Shown here piece by piece: positions 31,032 through 39,041 of a stretch of 64,000 nucleotides of DNA (position 1 is its first letter; every line of letters begins with the position of its first letter). Position numbers and translations under genes: made by a program. The notes below the pieces were generated by a model. That model was not told the DNA's origin, searched no databases, and worked only from the letters and a program-made list of their open reading frames with translations. Source of the DNA: Glaciihabitans sp. dw_435 (lineage in GTDB: Bacteria > Actinomycetota > Actinomycetes > Actinomycetales > Microbacteriaceae); NCBI RefSeq assembly GCF_018449675.1, contig NZ_JAAVUZ010000010.1, forward strand, positions 48,486 through 112,485. Reading direction: 5' to 3'.

Positions 31032-32465
31032 CTATGAAGGCTCGATTGGGGGTTCCGAGTTGATCGCGACATAGCGGAGGATCGGCTCAATCTCGTCCCA
31101 TTTTGAAGTGAGCGTTGACCATTCCGGGAACGCCGATCCGTGAGCCACCAGCCCGAGATAAGCCGCGCTGTAGACATACTCTTGTTGCGCAACCTGATTC
31201 TTCAATTGCGCCAATGCACCATTCTCCGCCTTGGTCAACACGACAAGGGATGCGGTGCGATCTATCTCTATTCTGGTGAGGACGCCATGGACCGTCATGT
31301 GGAGCTTGTCGTTGATCTTAACTACGACGCCGCGTGTCTCGAGATACGTGACACATACCGATTCGATGAAAACCCGGACGAGCAGGGCCGCCGCGATGGG
31401 AGTCACTTTCTGAACCGCTCTCAGCTCAGCCAGCACGCGCTTCAATCGCTCGGACCGGACGCTCGGCGTAAACGTTGACGGTACAAGGAATTTGCGGTCG
31501 TTTGGATGAACGGGTTTGCCACCCGTGCCGGCGCCGCCCCCACCTGGCGCAGCGCCTTGACCGCCACCGGTGCCCGTCCCTCCGCCGCTTCCACCGCCAC
31601 CGGCCCCGGTCTCTCCGCCGCCGCTGGTCGGGGTACCAGTAGCACTCGTTTCCGGATTTTCAGTATCGGTTTCAGCTGACTCACTAATGGGCACGAGGAA
31701 GTCCTGCGCATACTTCGCCCGTTCCGCACTGTTGGTTCTCGATGTGGCCCCGTTCGTTCGGCCGACTATGTCCCCCATTAGCTGCCCAAGCCTCAGGTCG
31801 AACAGGGACTGCGTGCCGAGGAAAGCGAATTCGGGATCGGCGGCGCCAGTAGTAATCCCAAGCCCATATTGCCGAACGAACGGGTTCGAGATGAAACGAG
31901 TCACTGTGGTGATGACGCCTGAGACATCCTTTTTTCCAACCAGCTTGTTATCGACGGCGTATTCGATCAGCCTCAGCGCGAGAGCGTTCCCGGTCTTTTC
32001 GCGATAGTGACGCGCCTGCTGAGTTGCCGTCCAGGAGCGCGGGCCGATGCCTCCCCCCTGTCCGGAATGCTTTCTTTCAATCCACAAGTTCGCCTCGGTC
32101 GCGTCTTCGAAGACGGCAAGCTGAATATCGAGCACATCGGGATCAAAGGAGCTGGCGATCCGAGAAAAAGATTTCCGCTCCTTCGCAGGCGCCAGAGAGG
32201 GGTCATGAAGGAGGATGAGCGCGCAAAGACGGCGGTTGCCTTCCATGATCGTGTAGCCACCCTCTGGCGTGCGGATAGCACCAAACGCATCCAAAGGACT
32301 AAGCCCGACGTCGGCAATGTCCCGTGCCAGCCCGAGGACGCTTTCGTTGCCGACCAAGTAGTTGATGATGTCTCGTCGCAGCATCCCTGGCTCGTGACGC
32401 GGGTTGTCGGTATCGAAATCCAGATCCGCGAGGTCATCCCACCTGATTGGTACGCGCTCTGGCAT
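31032..32465 (-). CDS. ParB/Srx-like domain protein of the cargo cassette (477 aa)
   Basis: Residues about 8-110 are a ParB/Srx-type domain, with DNPRHEPG and the signature IMEGNRRLCALILL. A second helical part is followed by a striking Gly/Thr linker (about 290-330) and a C-terminal domain (TPIAAALLVRVFIESVCVTY) seen in proteins of defence-type operons. ATG 32465 has GGGAGA 3 bp upstream. It is probably co-transcribed with dam. Possible nuclease or nucleotide-hydrolysing sensor; activity unknown. Confidence 0.7.
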   Translation of the reverse strand: MPERVPIRWDDLADLDFDTDNPRHEPGMLRRDIINYLVGNESVLGLARDIADVGLSPLDAFGAIRTPEGGYTIMEGNRRLCALILLHDPSLAPAKERKSFSRIASSFDPDVLDIQLAVFEDATEANLWIERKHSGQGGGIGPRSWTATQQARHYREKTGNALALRLIEYAVDNKLVGKKDVSGVITTVTRFISNPFVRQYGLGITTGAADPEFAFLGTQSLFDLRLGQLMGDIVGRTNGATSRTNSAERAKYAQDFLVPISESAETDTENPETSATGTPTSGGGETGAGGGGSGGGTGTGGGQGAAPGGGGAGTGGKPVHPNDRKFLVPSTFTPSVRSERLKRVLAELRAVQKVTPIAAALLVRVFIESVCVTYLETRGVVVKINDKLHMTVHGVLTRIEIDRTASLVVLTKAENGALAQLKNQVAQQEYVYSAAYLGLVAHGSAFPEWSTLTSKWDEIEPILRYVAINSEPPIEPS

Positions 32466-32604
32466 GTTTCTCCCTTGAATGAAGTGATTCTGACTCACCA
32501 TATCCGTTTGGAACTACCGCGCGCTATGACCTATCCGGGGCACGTCGTGCCGAATGAGCGACAGTGGCCTGCATAATGAACCTCCGGTCGATAGAGTCAG
32601 CGCC

Positions 32605-32967
32605 ATGATCTCAGTTGAGGGCGCCTCACTCATCGCCCAAGTGTTCCCCGTCGGATTCATCGTGCTCGCGCTCGAGGCGAGGATCCTGCGTGTCGATCCG
32701 AGCGACATCCTCGGGTTGCGGATATCCAAGATCGTCACCGCGGCACTCGGATACGTGGGCTTAATCGGTGGTATCACCGTGGTGGGCTTTTGCGTGTACG
32801 CGGTAAGCGAGAGTCGGCCACTCAGCGAAGGTGAGTCCTGGGGGGCATGGATATTCGGTACTGCGCTGTCAATCGCAGTCTCGTCGCAGCTGGGGCTCAT
32901 GTACTTGGACAAGGTCATTCCCCCTCGCCGCACGAAAGCAACCGATTCACAGAACTCCGCGAGCTGA
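32605..32967 (+). CDS. Small membrane protein of the cargo cassette (120 aa)
   Basis: Three hydrophobic segments (about 7-28, 42-67, 82-105) and a short basic cytosolic tail. It is divergent from the ParB-like gene with a 139-bp shared promoter gap, and is the only plus-strand gene in this part of the prophage. Such small membrane proteins are often the effectors of abortive-infection systems; that role is only inferred from context. Confidence 0.6.
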   Translation: MISVEGASLIAQVFPVGFIVLALEARILRVDPSDILGLRISKIVTAALGYVGLIGGITVVGFCVYAVSESRPLSEGESWGAWIFGTALSIAVSSQLGLMYLDKVIPPRRTKATDSQNSAS

Positions 32968-33319
32968 AGTACTCGGCGAGCGCGTTGACTCGGGCTGCGG
33001 CGTGGATGGCGCGGAGTCCGTTGGTGTCGACCTGGTAGAGGGCGCTGGTCGACGCGGCGCCTTGGGCGTATTGGCGGTGGAGGCTTGCGTCGCTGGCGGT
33101 GACGACGGATGGTTCTGCGTGTCCGCTGATGACGCCGTCGGATTCGCCGGCGTCGGCTGCTGCGCGTTGGCGGATGGCTTCTTCGAAACCTTCGTTGAAT
33201 GCGGCGAGAAGGTCTTCTGGGTCGCCGGTGTGGATGGTGATGGTGTGGCGCGGGTACCTAGGCTCCCTGCTTGGGGGTCCTTCGAGGAAGGCGCGGTGGG
33301 CGGGGTTGAGTTCGGTCAT
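32915..33319 (-). CDS. Hypothetical early protein, C-terminus overlapping the cargo edge (134 aa)
   Basis: Starts MTELNPAHRAFLEGPPSREP with ATG overlapping the previous stop. The last 20 residues are read from the strand opposite the end of the membrane-protein gene, so the true C-terminus may have been replaced at the cassette boundary. No family recognised. Confidence 0.5.
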   Translation of the reverse strand: MTELNPAHRAFLEGPPSREPRYPRHTITIHTGDPEDLLAAFNEGFEEAIRQRAAADAGESDGVISGHAEPSVVTASDASLHRQYAQGAASTSALYQVDTNGLRAIHAAARVNALAEYFSSRSSVNRLLSCGEGE

Positions 33320-33543
33320 GATCGGCAGACCTCCCAGACGCCGCGGTCGAATTTCTCTTCGATGCCGGCGACGAGGACGGTGATGGTCTGGGCGTCTCGC
33401 GCCTGGTAGGTGCCGTCGATGATTTCGAAGGTCCACCCGTCGTTGGCGGGCAGCCAGCGAACCAGCTGAAGGTCTTCACCGACCCGCAGGGTGAGCGGTG
33501 TCGGTCTGGTGGTGGCGGTCTGGTCACTTGGTGTTGCGCTCAC
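33316..33543 (-). CDS. Hypothetical early protein (75 aa)
   Basis: GTG start overlaps the upstream TGA (GTGA) and its stop overlaps the next ATG. Beta-rich text (VGEDLQLVRWLPANDGWTFE) with a conserved-looking GTYQARDAQTI. Role unknown; coupled early operon. Confidence 0.6.
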   Translation of the reverse strand: MSATPSDQTATTRPTPLTLRVGEDLQLVRWLPANDGWTFEIIDGTYQARDAQTITVLVAGIEEKFDRGVWEVCRS

Positions 33544-34076
33544 TGGTCGATCCCCCCAGCCGGCTCGTGTTCCCATTCGGACTGCCCCTCGCGTCGACGC
33601 ACGATGATGGGATGCCCTGTGGTGCTCTTAAGGCCGGACTGTTCGGCGCTTTCAGCAGTGTCGTAGGTGAGGAAGCCGAAGACGTACCAAACGATGGCGG
33701 GGCTGATAGCGCGATCGGCGCTGTCGTACCACCCGTACTTCCACGTCGGCTCGGCAATAGCAACTTCGGCGAGCGCGGTGGGTGGTGTGGTCCAGGCGGC
33801 GCCGAGAGCTTGGTTCATGTGGGTGGTGTGGGGTCCTGTTTGGTCGCATGCCATGCGTCCGGGTGGGACGCCGGGGCCGAAGTAGAGCACCTGGTCGAAG
33901 GTCTCGGTGCAGGGGGTTTCGTCGACGGGTGGGTCGATTAGCGCGTCGTATGGGGCGGTGACTTCCTCGAGGACGCGGATGATGATTCCGTTGATGCTGG
34001 TGCGCTGGTCGAAGGCTTCCTGGCGGAGGCGTTCGTGTAGTTCGTCGGGGAGGCGGAGGCTCATGGTCTTGGTCAT
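33540..34076 (-). CDS. RHH/Arc-type N-terminus with extra domain (178 aa)
   Basis: Residues 1-40, MTKTMSLRLPDELHERLRQE then SINGIIIRVLEEV, are a clear Arc-type RHH DNA-binding domain. The rest (about 60-178) contains conserved Trp and Gly but no known motif. It could be an early regulator. Confidence 0.7.
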   Translation of the reverse strand: MTKTMSLRLPDELHERLRQEAFDQRTSINGIIIRVLEEVTAPYDALIDPPVDETPCTETFDQVLYFGPGVPPGRMACDQTGPHTTHMNQALGAAWTTPPTALAEVAIAEPTWKYGWYDSADRAISPAIVWYVFGFLTYDTAESAEQSGLKSTTGHPIIVRRREGQSEWEHEPAGGIDQ

Positions 34077-34750
34077 CGGGTGGCTCCGTTGAGGGTGAGG
34101 GAGTCGGCCGCCGCGGCGAGCAGGGCGGCCGCTTTGACGATGTTGACCTGCGGATACGGTGACGGCTTCCAGTAGCGGGCCGCCCATGGCCACATGGAGG
34201 GCACGTTGTTTTCATCGACGTCGAGCGGCCACCGGTTGGCGGGGTCGATCAGGCGGGCGGCGAGGTCGGTGTAGCACTTCGCGGCCCAGAGCAGTTCGGC
34301 CTCTTCGCCGGCGTCGTTCTCGGGGGTGTAGCCCTCTTCGGTGATCTGGCGGGTGCGTTCGGTGGCGAAGCGCTCGATCGCGGACGGGACACCCCCGGTG
34401 GCTGCCGGCAGGGTGTTGACCAGGTGGGCGGGGCACACCGGTGTCCACTCGCCTGCAGGTGGGAATTGGCGGTAGGCGATCGCGTCTTCGGCGCAGTCTT
34501 CGAAGTGGCAGACGTCGCCCGGCTCCAGATGAGGCTTCTCTGCGATCGTCGGGGTGTACAGGGCGATCCTGTCTACGCCGGAGCGGAGGGTGACTCGGCG
34601 GGTCTTGAGAGTGTCGTTGATGGTCCTGCCGGCATCGGCGGCGAGGGTCATCACGTAGGCGGTGCCATCCGAGTTGCTTGCAACCAGGTGCAGGGCGCTC
34701 GTGATCTCGCGCTCCTCGTCGACGGGCGGGGTCGTGGTCTGTTCGTTCAT
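34073..34750 (-). CDS. Conserved phage protein with ERxRQIxxEGYTPEND motif (225 aa)
   Basis: The C-terminal half has ERFATERTRQITEEGYTPEN, a Trp-rich WPWAARYWKPS and a final helix KAAALLAAAADSL, a widespread phage domain of unknown biochemical role. The N-terminal half has a Cys pair in CHFEDCAED. Coupled to both neighbours by short overlaps. Confidence 0.65.
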   Translation of the reverse strand: MNEQTTTPPVDEEREITSALHLVASNSDGTAYVMTLAADAGRTINDTLKTRRVTLRSGVDRIALYTPTIAEKPHLEPGDVCHFEDCAEDAIAYRQFPPAGEWTPVCPAHLVNTLPAATGGVPSAIERFATERTRQITEEGYTPENDAGEEAELLWAAKCYTDLAARLIDPANRWPLDVDENNVPSMWPWAARYWKPSPYPQVNIVKAAALLAAAADSLTLNGATR

Positions 34751-34822
34751 CAGGTTCTCCTGGTCTGTGCGTGGGTGAAGCGGGGTGGAGGGCGGCACGC
34801 GATCGCGCGCCACCCGGTGGAG

Positions 34823-35197
34823 CTACTCGGCCGGTTCGGTGACGACAGCGGTCTTCGTGAGCCAGGTGTAGAACTTGTCCGCGCTGGCCACGATGGTCTC
34901 GGGCATCGAGTTCGGCGATGAGAGTGAGAGAGCGGTATCTAGCGCGGTCTGACGCGCGGCGTAGTCGTGGGCAGCGATCGAATTGCGGTCCCACTCCTCG
35001 ACGTCGGGCGCAGCGGCACCTTTCTGGATCGCCCGTATCAGTTCACGATCGAGCTGCCGGCCGATGACGAGCTCCGCGAGACCCTCGTCGAAATGGGCCG
35101 GCGCTGGGAGTTGGTGCTTCAGATCAACGATCAGCTCGTCTCCCCGGGCAATGCGCTTCTCCAGATAGGCGATGGCGATCGCGTCGTCGGGTGACAT
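34823..35197 (-). CDS. Hypothetical early protein (124 aa)
   Basis: Helical and acidic; starts MSPDDAIAIAYLEKRIARGD. The ATG lies within the end of the upstream small membrane gene. No motif recognised. Confidence 0.55.
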   Translation of the reverse strand: MSPDDAIAIAYLEKRIARGDELIVDLKHQLPAPAHFDEGLAELVIGRQLDRELIRAIQKGAAAPDVEEWDRNSIAAHDYAARQTALDTALSLSSPNSMPETIVASADKFYTWLTKTAVVTEPAE

Positions 35198-35433
35198 CGG
35201 GCGAGGGTTGGTGATGTTCGACAGTCGCTCTTGAAGATCGACAGGGAGCTGCGGCCGGTCAACCGGTCGGCGATTTGCTGTGCGCGACGTTCGCGCCCGC
35301 GAAGTGCTGCAGCGGCGATCGGCTTGATGATGAAGGCGTAGATGACGCCGTACGCGAGGAGGAGGGCGAGGAGCACGAGGATGCCGAAGCCGATCCAGCC
35401 GAGCGCGTTTCCGATGAGGATCCAGGGGTTCAT
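35131..35433 (-). CDS. Small membrane protein (100 aa)
   Basis: One or two hydrophobic segments in residues 5-42 (NPWILIGNALGWIGFGILVL then LALLLAYGVIYAFII), then a basic Arg-rich tail. ATG overlaps the previous stop. It shares 67 bp with the next gene. Function unknown. Confidence 0.55.
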   Translation of the reverse strand: MNPWILIGNALGWIGFGILVLLALLLAYGVIYAFIIKPIAAAALRGRERRAQQIADRLTGRSSLSIFKSDCRTSPTLARCHPTTRSPSPIWRSALPGETS

Positions 35434-35645
35434 TTCGGTGAGGCCTTTCGTTTGAGGTAGGTGGTGTGGACGTCGGTGAATGAGTACTGCTTGGGGTGGG
35501 TACCAGGGGCGGTGCGCCATTGCTCCGACTTGGCCAGGGCGAAGGCTTTGGATCGCTTCACGTCGAGGGCGGTCATCACGACGTCGATGGCGACCCACAC
35601 GCCGTGGTGTGGTCCGTCGTTGAGTTCGTCAACGGGGTTTTGCAT
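35430..35645 (-). CDS. Small HTH-like protein (71 aa)
   Basis: VVMTALDVKRSKAFALAKSE followed by TDVHTTYLKRK resembles a compact winged helix such as in excisionase-like proteins. Starts inside the end of the upstream gene. Low certainty. Confidence 0.5.
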   Translation of the reverse strand: MQNPVDELNDGPHHGVWVAIDVVMTALDVKRSKAFALAKSEQWRTAPGTHPKQYSFTDVHTTYLKRKASPK

Positions 35646-36453
35646 GCGTGCGCAGCTCCATCCACTGGTCGCGGGTGAAGATGCCGTGCGTCTTCGGATG
35701 TGCGCTGCAGACGACGACGGAGGGGCGGATGCTGTCCGCCTCGTTGAGGATCCCGACCATCGGTGCCATGCAGATCAGGGCACCGAAGACGGTGTCGTCC
35801 ACCTCGTGCGCGCACACGCTATTGCTGATCCCGACACGGCGGACGGGGTCCGTGTCGAGTGCGCGGATGATGTTGCGGCGGTGTTCCAACGCGTCGTCCA
35901 GGAGGGACGCGCCCAGTGTCGGGTGGTGGGAAAGCCAGTTGGCCTCGTGCACGGCGAGGCTGGCGAAGATCATTCGCGGGTTCTCGGTGAACTTCGTCCG
36001 CCGCGTGTACGTCGTGGTCGATCGGCCGATTTCGTCCACGTGCACGAACGTGGACGGCAGCTCGTGTTCGGTCTTCACCGTGCGCACGATGAACGCCAGC
36101 CACTCCTCCACCTCGTGCATAACCTCGCTGATATGGGGGTTCCACATCTGCGCGATGTCCGACACCCCGGACGTCTGGACGGCCGTGTTTGCCTGCCCGG
36201 TTCCCTTCCGGTAGAGCCCCGTCTCCAGGTTCGGCCACAGGCTCGACAGATCCTTCAACACCTTCGGGAACTGCTTGTGATGCCACGTGCACAGATCCGA
36301 ACCGGGCACCGCTGTCCGCGCCAGGAACGCCTCGCCTTCCTTGCGGAAGATCGCCGCCAACAACCGCTCCTCGTCCGAGAGGTTCGGATTCTTGCAGCCC
36401 GGGGCCTGGCAATATTGCTCGGTGCTCGGCTGGGCGTACGCGGGGTAATTCAC
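35629..36453 (-). CDS. Hypothetical zinc-site phage protein (274 aa)
   Basis: N-terminal CQAPGCKNPNLSDEERLLAA and DLCTWHHKQF give Cys and His residues for one zinc site. The rest is helical with HEVEEWLAFIVRTVKTEHEL. Found in actinophage early regions without known role. GTG start at 36453. Confidence 0.6.
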   Translation of the reverse strand: MNYPAYAQPSTEQYCQAPGCKNPNLSDEERLLAAIFRKEGEAFLARTAVPGSDLCTWHHKQFPKVLKDLSSLWPNLETGLYRKGTGQANTAVQTSGVSDIAQMWNPHISEVMHEVEEWLAFIVRTVKTEHELPSTFVHVDEIGRSTTTYTRRTKFTENPRMIFASLAVHEANWLSHHPTLGASLLDDALEHRRNIIRALDTDPVRRVGISNSVCAHEVDDTVFGALICMAPMVGILNEADSIRPSVVVCSAHPKTHGIFTRDQWMELRTHAKPR

Positions 36454-36537
36454 TACTGGTTGCTCCTTCGGCGAGCGCGGGGGTTGTTCTGGTGTGGCGG
36501 GTGGGCGGCGCATGGTGGGTGCGCCGCCCGGGTGGGG

Positions 36538-36829
36538 CTAGTTGGTGGGTTTTGTGAGTCGGAATCCGGTGGGGAGGTGGGCGTCTCGGTCGGGCCAGAT
36601 GGCGTCGAGGATCGCGATGCGGTCTTTGTAGTACCGGTAGAGGGTTCCGATGGAGCAGCCGGCGATCGCGGCGACGTCGGCGGTGGTGAAGCGGTCGCGG
36701 CCGGCGAGGTTGATTGCGGTGACGGCCGGCGAGGTTGATTGCGGTGACGGCGGCTTCGTTGATCTCTTTGAGGGTGTGGACGGCACGCTTCTGGATGGGA
36801 GCGTGGCGGGTGATGGTGGCGGTGGACAT
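36538..36829 (-). pseudogene. TetR-type HTH gene broken by a 25-bp tandem duplication
   Basis: From ATG 36829 (AAGGAG 8 bp upstream) the frame encodes MSTATITRHAPIQKRAVHTL and ...EAAVTAINLAG. It then loses frame within the second copy of a 25-bp repeat (36701-36750). Removing one copy restores a protein continuing RDRFTTADVAAIAGCSIGTL and YRYYKDRIAILDAIWP, a TetR-like HTH with the characteristic GTLYRYYKDR. The reading frame is otherwise intact, so the lesion is recent or reversible. Confidence 0.75.
36701..36750. repeat. Two exact tandem copies of a 25-bp sequence
   Basis: Copies at 36701-36725 and 36726-36750 are identical, starting CCGGCGAGG and ending GTGACGG. 25 is not a multiple of 3, so the duplication shifts the HTH gene by one base. 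Confidence 0.95.
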
Positions 36830-36834
36830 GGTGG

Positions 36835-38640
36835 TCACTCCTTGGTGGTGTTGGTGGTTGGTTCGGTGGGGTTGGTGGGTGAGAGGCCGAGTACTTTCTC
36901 GGCGAGGCGGCGCGCACGGTTGGGGTCGGCGGCTGCGGGGGCGAACATCTTGCCGTCTTTGGAGAGCATGGGTTCGGCTTGCTGGCGCTTGTGCTGGAGG
37001 GCTTCGAGGATGATCGGGTCGGATCCCTCGGCGCTGTTGAGGAAGTAAATGACGGCTGGCTCTTCGCCCATGCCGTCGCGGCGAAGTCGGCCGATGGCCT
37101 GTTCGTGGACGGTGGGTGACCAGTCGAGTTCTCCGAAGACACCGACCTGGGCGTGCTTCTGGAGTCCGTCAACGCCGGCTCCGGAGCGGAGCGACATGAT
37201 GAGGATCCGACAGTCCGGGTTGGGGGTGGTGCTGTTGGGGTCGGGATTCAGGGTCGCGGCGGTGAGGGGTTGTGAGAAGCGGTCGATCGCGGCCTGCTTC
37301 TGCTTCGGGGATTCGCTGCCGGTGTACATGACGGGGTTGAAGTCAGCTAGGTGCTCCATCCAGATGTCGTAGACGTCGCGGTGCCAGCCCCAGAGGACGA
37401 TCTTGTCTTCGGACTCGAGCAGCAATCGAACCCATGCGGCGACGGCTGGTGCCTTGTCGACGCCGGTCGCTTTCCGCATGATCATCTCGATGACACCGCC
37501 GGAGGTGAACTTCTCCTGATGGGTGGTCGTGTCGTCGAGGATGAGTTTGGCGAGGGCCTTGATGTCCTTCATCGCTTCGCCGAGGGCGATACCTTCGCTG
37601 TCGACCAGGCGGGAGATCTTGATCGTGGCGGGGAGCTCGCGGCCGACTTCGGCGCGGGTGCGGCCGAGCATGAGGCCCTGCTCCCGCAGATAGTTGCCGA
37701 GCACGGACGGGTCCTTGACGGTCATGCGGCCGTTCGACATCTCGGTGCCGCCCCATTCGCGGGCGAATTCTTCGCGTGTACCGAGGGCACCTGGGGCGAC
37801 GATGTCGTAGATGTTCCAGATTTCGCCGCCGTAGTTGTGGATCGGGGTGGCGGTCAGGCCCAGGACGTAGGTGGCGTTGTCGCAGACCATCGCCGCGGCG
37901 GCGCCCTTGTCGGTCTTCGCTCCGTGGCGCAGCTCCTGCACCTCGTCGAAGATGACCGACTGGATCTGGTTCTGCATCTCCGGGGCCCAGCCGGGCAGCT
38001 TCGAGTAGGACACGATCGTGACGTCGGCGAGCATGCCGGCCTTCACCCGCGCGGAGGGCTTGCCTGTCTTCGCGATCTCGAATGACAGCCAGGGGAATGC
38101 TTCCTTCATCTCGTCTACCCAGCGCGGCGGCAGGTGGGTGGGCGGGACGATCAGGGCCGGCAGGGCGTCGCTGTGCGTGAGGGCGAGGAGACCGGAGAAC
38201 GTCTTGCCGAGGCCGACCTCGTCGGTGAGGAGCATGCGGTACTTCGCGCGCAGCAGATCGATGCCGGCCAGCTGGTACTCACGCGCTGGTTTCGTAGGCG
38301 TCATGTCGCCGTGGGTGCGCTCGTAGGTGCCGGCTGCGATCGCCCCGATCAGCTCGTCCTGGCGCACGTGTTCGGCGGCGCCCTGCTCGAGCCAGCGGGC
38401 TGAGCGGTCATCCTTGGGGAGCAGCGGGAAACGCTCCATGAACCAGGTGATGTCTCGTGCAACCTCGATCGTGTCGGCCATCACCAGAGAGGTGGAACGT
38501 GACGGAGCGAGGCGGGCAAAGACGCGCTTCGCACGCGCGCGGACGGCGGGCTCCAGATCAAGAACCCACCACCCTCGCGAGCGAGTCTCTGCCCATTTCG
38601 GCGGCCTGTATTCGTAGGTGCCGTAAGTACGATCGTTCAC
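36835..38640 (-). CDS. SNF2-like superfamily 2 helicase (601 aa)
   Basis: Motif I DEVGLGKT (near residue 140), motif II FDEVQEL, motif III LGLTATPIHN, and C-terminal motifs ILIMSLRSGAGVDGLQ and QAIGRLRRDG are all present. This is the DNA translocase type used by phages in replication or recombination. Complete; its ATG overlaps the nuclease gene upstream. Confidence 0.9.
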   Translation of the reverse strand: MNDRTYGTYEYRPPKWAETRSRGWWVLDLEPAVRARAKRVFARLAPSRSTSLVMADTIEVARDITWFMERFPLLPKDDRSARWLEQGAAEHVRQDELIGAIAAGTYERTHGDMTPTKPAREYQLAGIDLLRAKYRMLLTDEVGLGKTFSGLLALTHSDALPALIVPPTHLPPRWVDEMKEAFPWLSFEIAKTGKPSARVKAGMLADVTIVSYSKLPGWAPEMQNQIQSVIFDEVQELRHGAKTDKGAAAAMVCDNATYVLGLTATPIHNYGGEIWNIYDIVAPGALGTREEFAREWGGTEMSNGRMTVKDPSVLGNYLREQGLMLGRTRAEVGRELPATIKISRLVDSEGIALGEAMKDIKALAKLILDDTTTHQEKFTSGGVIEMIMRKATGVDKAPAVAAWVRLLLESEDKIVLWGWHRDVYDIWMEHLADFNPVMYTGSESPKQKQAAIDRFSQPLTAATLNPDPNSTTPNPDCRILIMSLRSGAGVDGLQKHAQVGVFGELDWSPTVHEQAIGRLRRDGMGEEPAVIYFLNSAEGSDPIILEALQHKRQQAEPMLSKDGKMFAPAAADPNRARRLAEKVLGLSPTNPTEPTTNTTKE

Positions 38641-39041
38641 AATCCGCCTTCGAGGAGCGGCACGATGGTCAGCGTTTTGCCGAGGATCTCGTGCGGGAGT
38701 TTGGTGTGTACAGCCTTCGTCGTGATCAACACGAGCTCACGGATTTCTGGGCACTTCGCGTACCTGGTCAACTGACGGAGGACGTCGGCGGCAGAACCTT
38801 TGATCTTCACTTCGATCCCGAGGTCGAGCGCAGGCAGGCCGTGATCGTCTGCGGTGGAAAGCATCATGTCAATGCGGGAGATGTCATCGGACAGGCGCAC
38901 CTCGCGAGCGCACGGCACGTTGTGCAAGGCGAGCAGCTCCTCGAGCGCGCCCTGCAGAACGATCTCGTTGGGAACGACCCACGTGCCGATCTGTGCCTGG
39001 TCGAGCAGTGTCGCGACGTCGGCGCCTGTCCGGATGATCAC
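38637..39041 (-). CDS. PD-(D/E)xK-type nuclease (134 aa)
   Basis: The core RIDMMLST...ALDLGIEVKIKGSAAD (read in two parts) gives Asp, then Glu-x-Lys of the nuclease fold, followed by a QL.RYA helix. GTG start overlaps the TGA of the upstream gene. It may work with the helicase downstream in recombination or branch cutting. Confidence 0.75.
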   Translation of the reverse strand: MIIRTGADVATLLDQAQIGTWVVPNEIVLQGALEELLALHNVPCAREVRLSDDISRIDMMLSTADDHGLPALDLGIEVKIKGSAADVLRQLTRYAKCPEIRELVLITTKAVHTKLPHEILGKTLTIVPLLEGGL

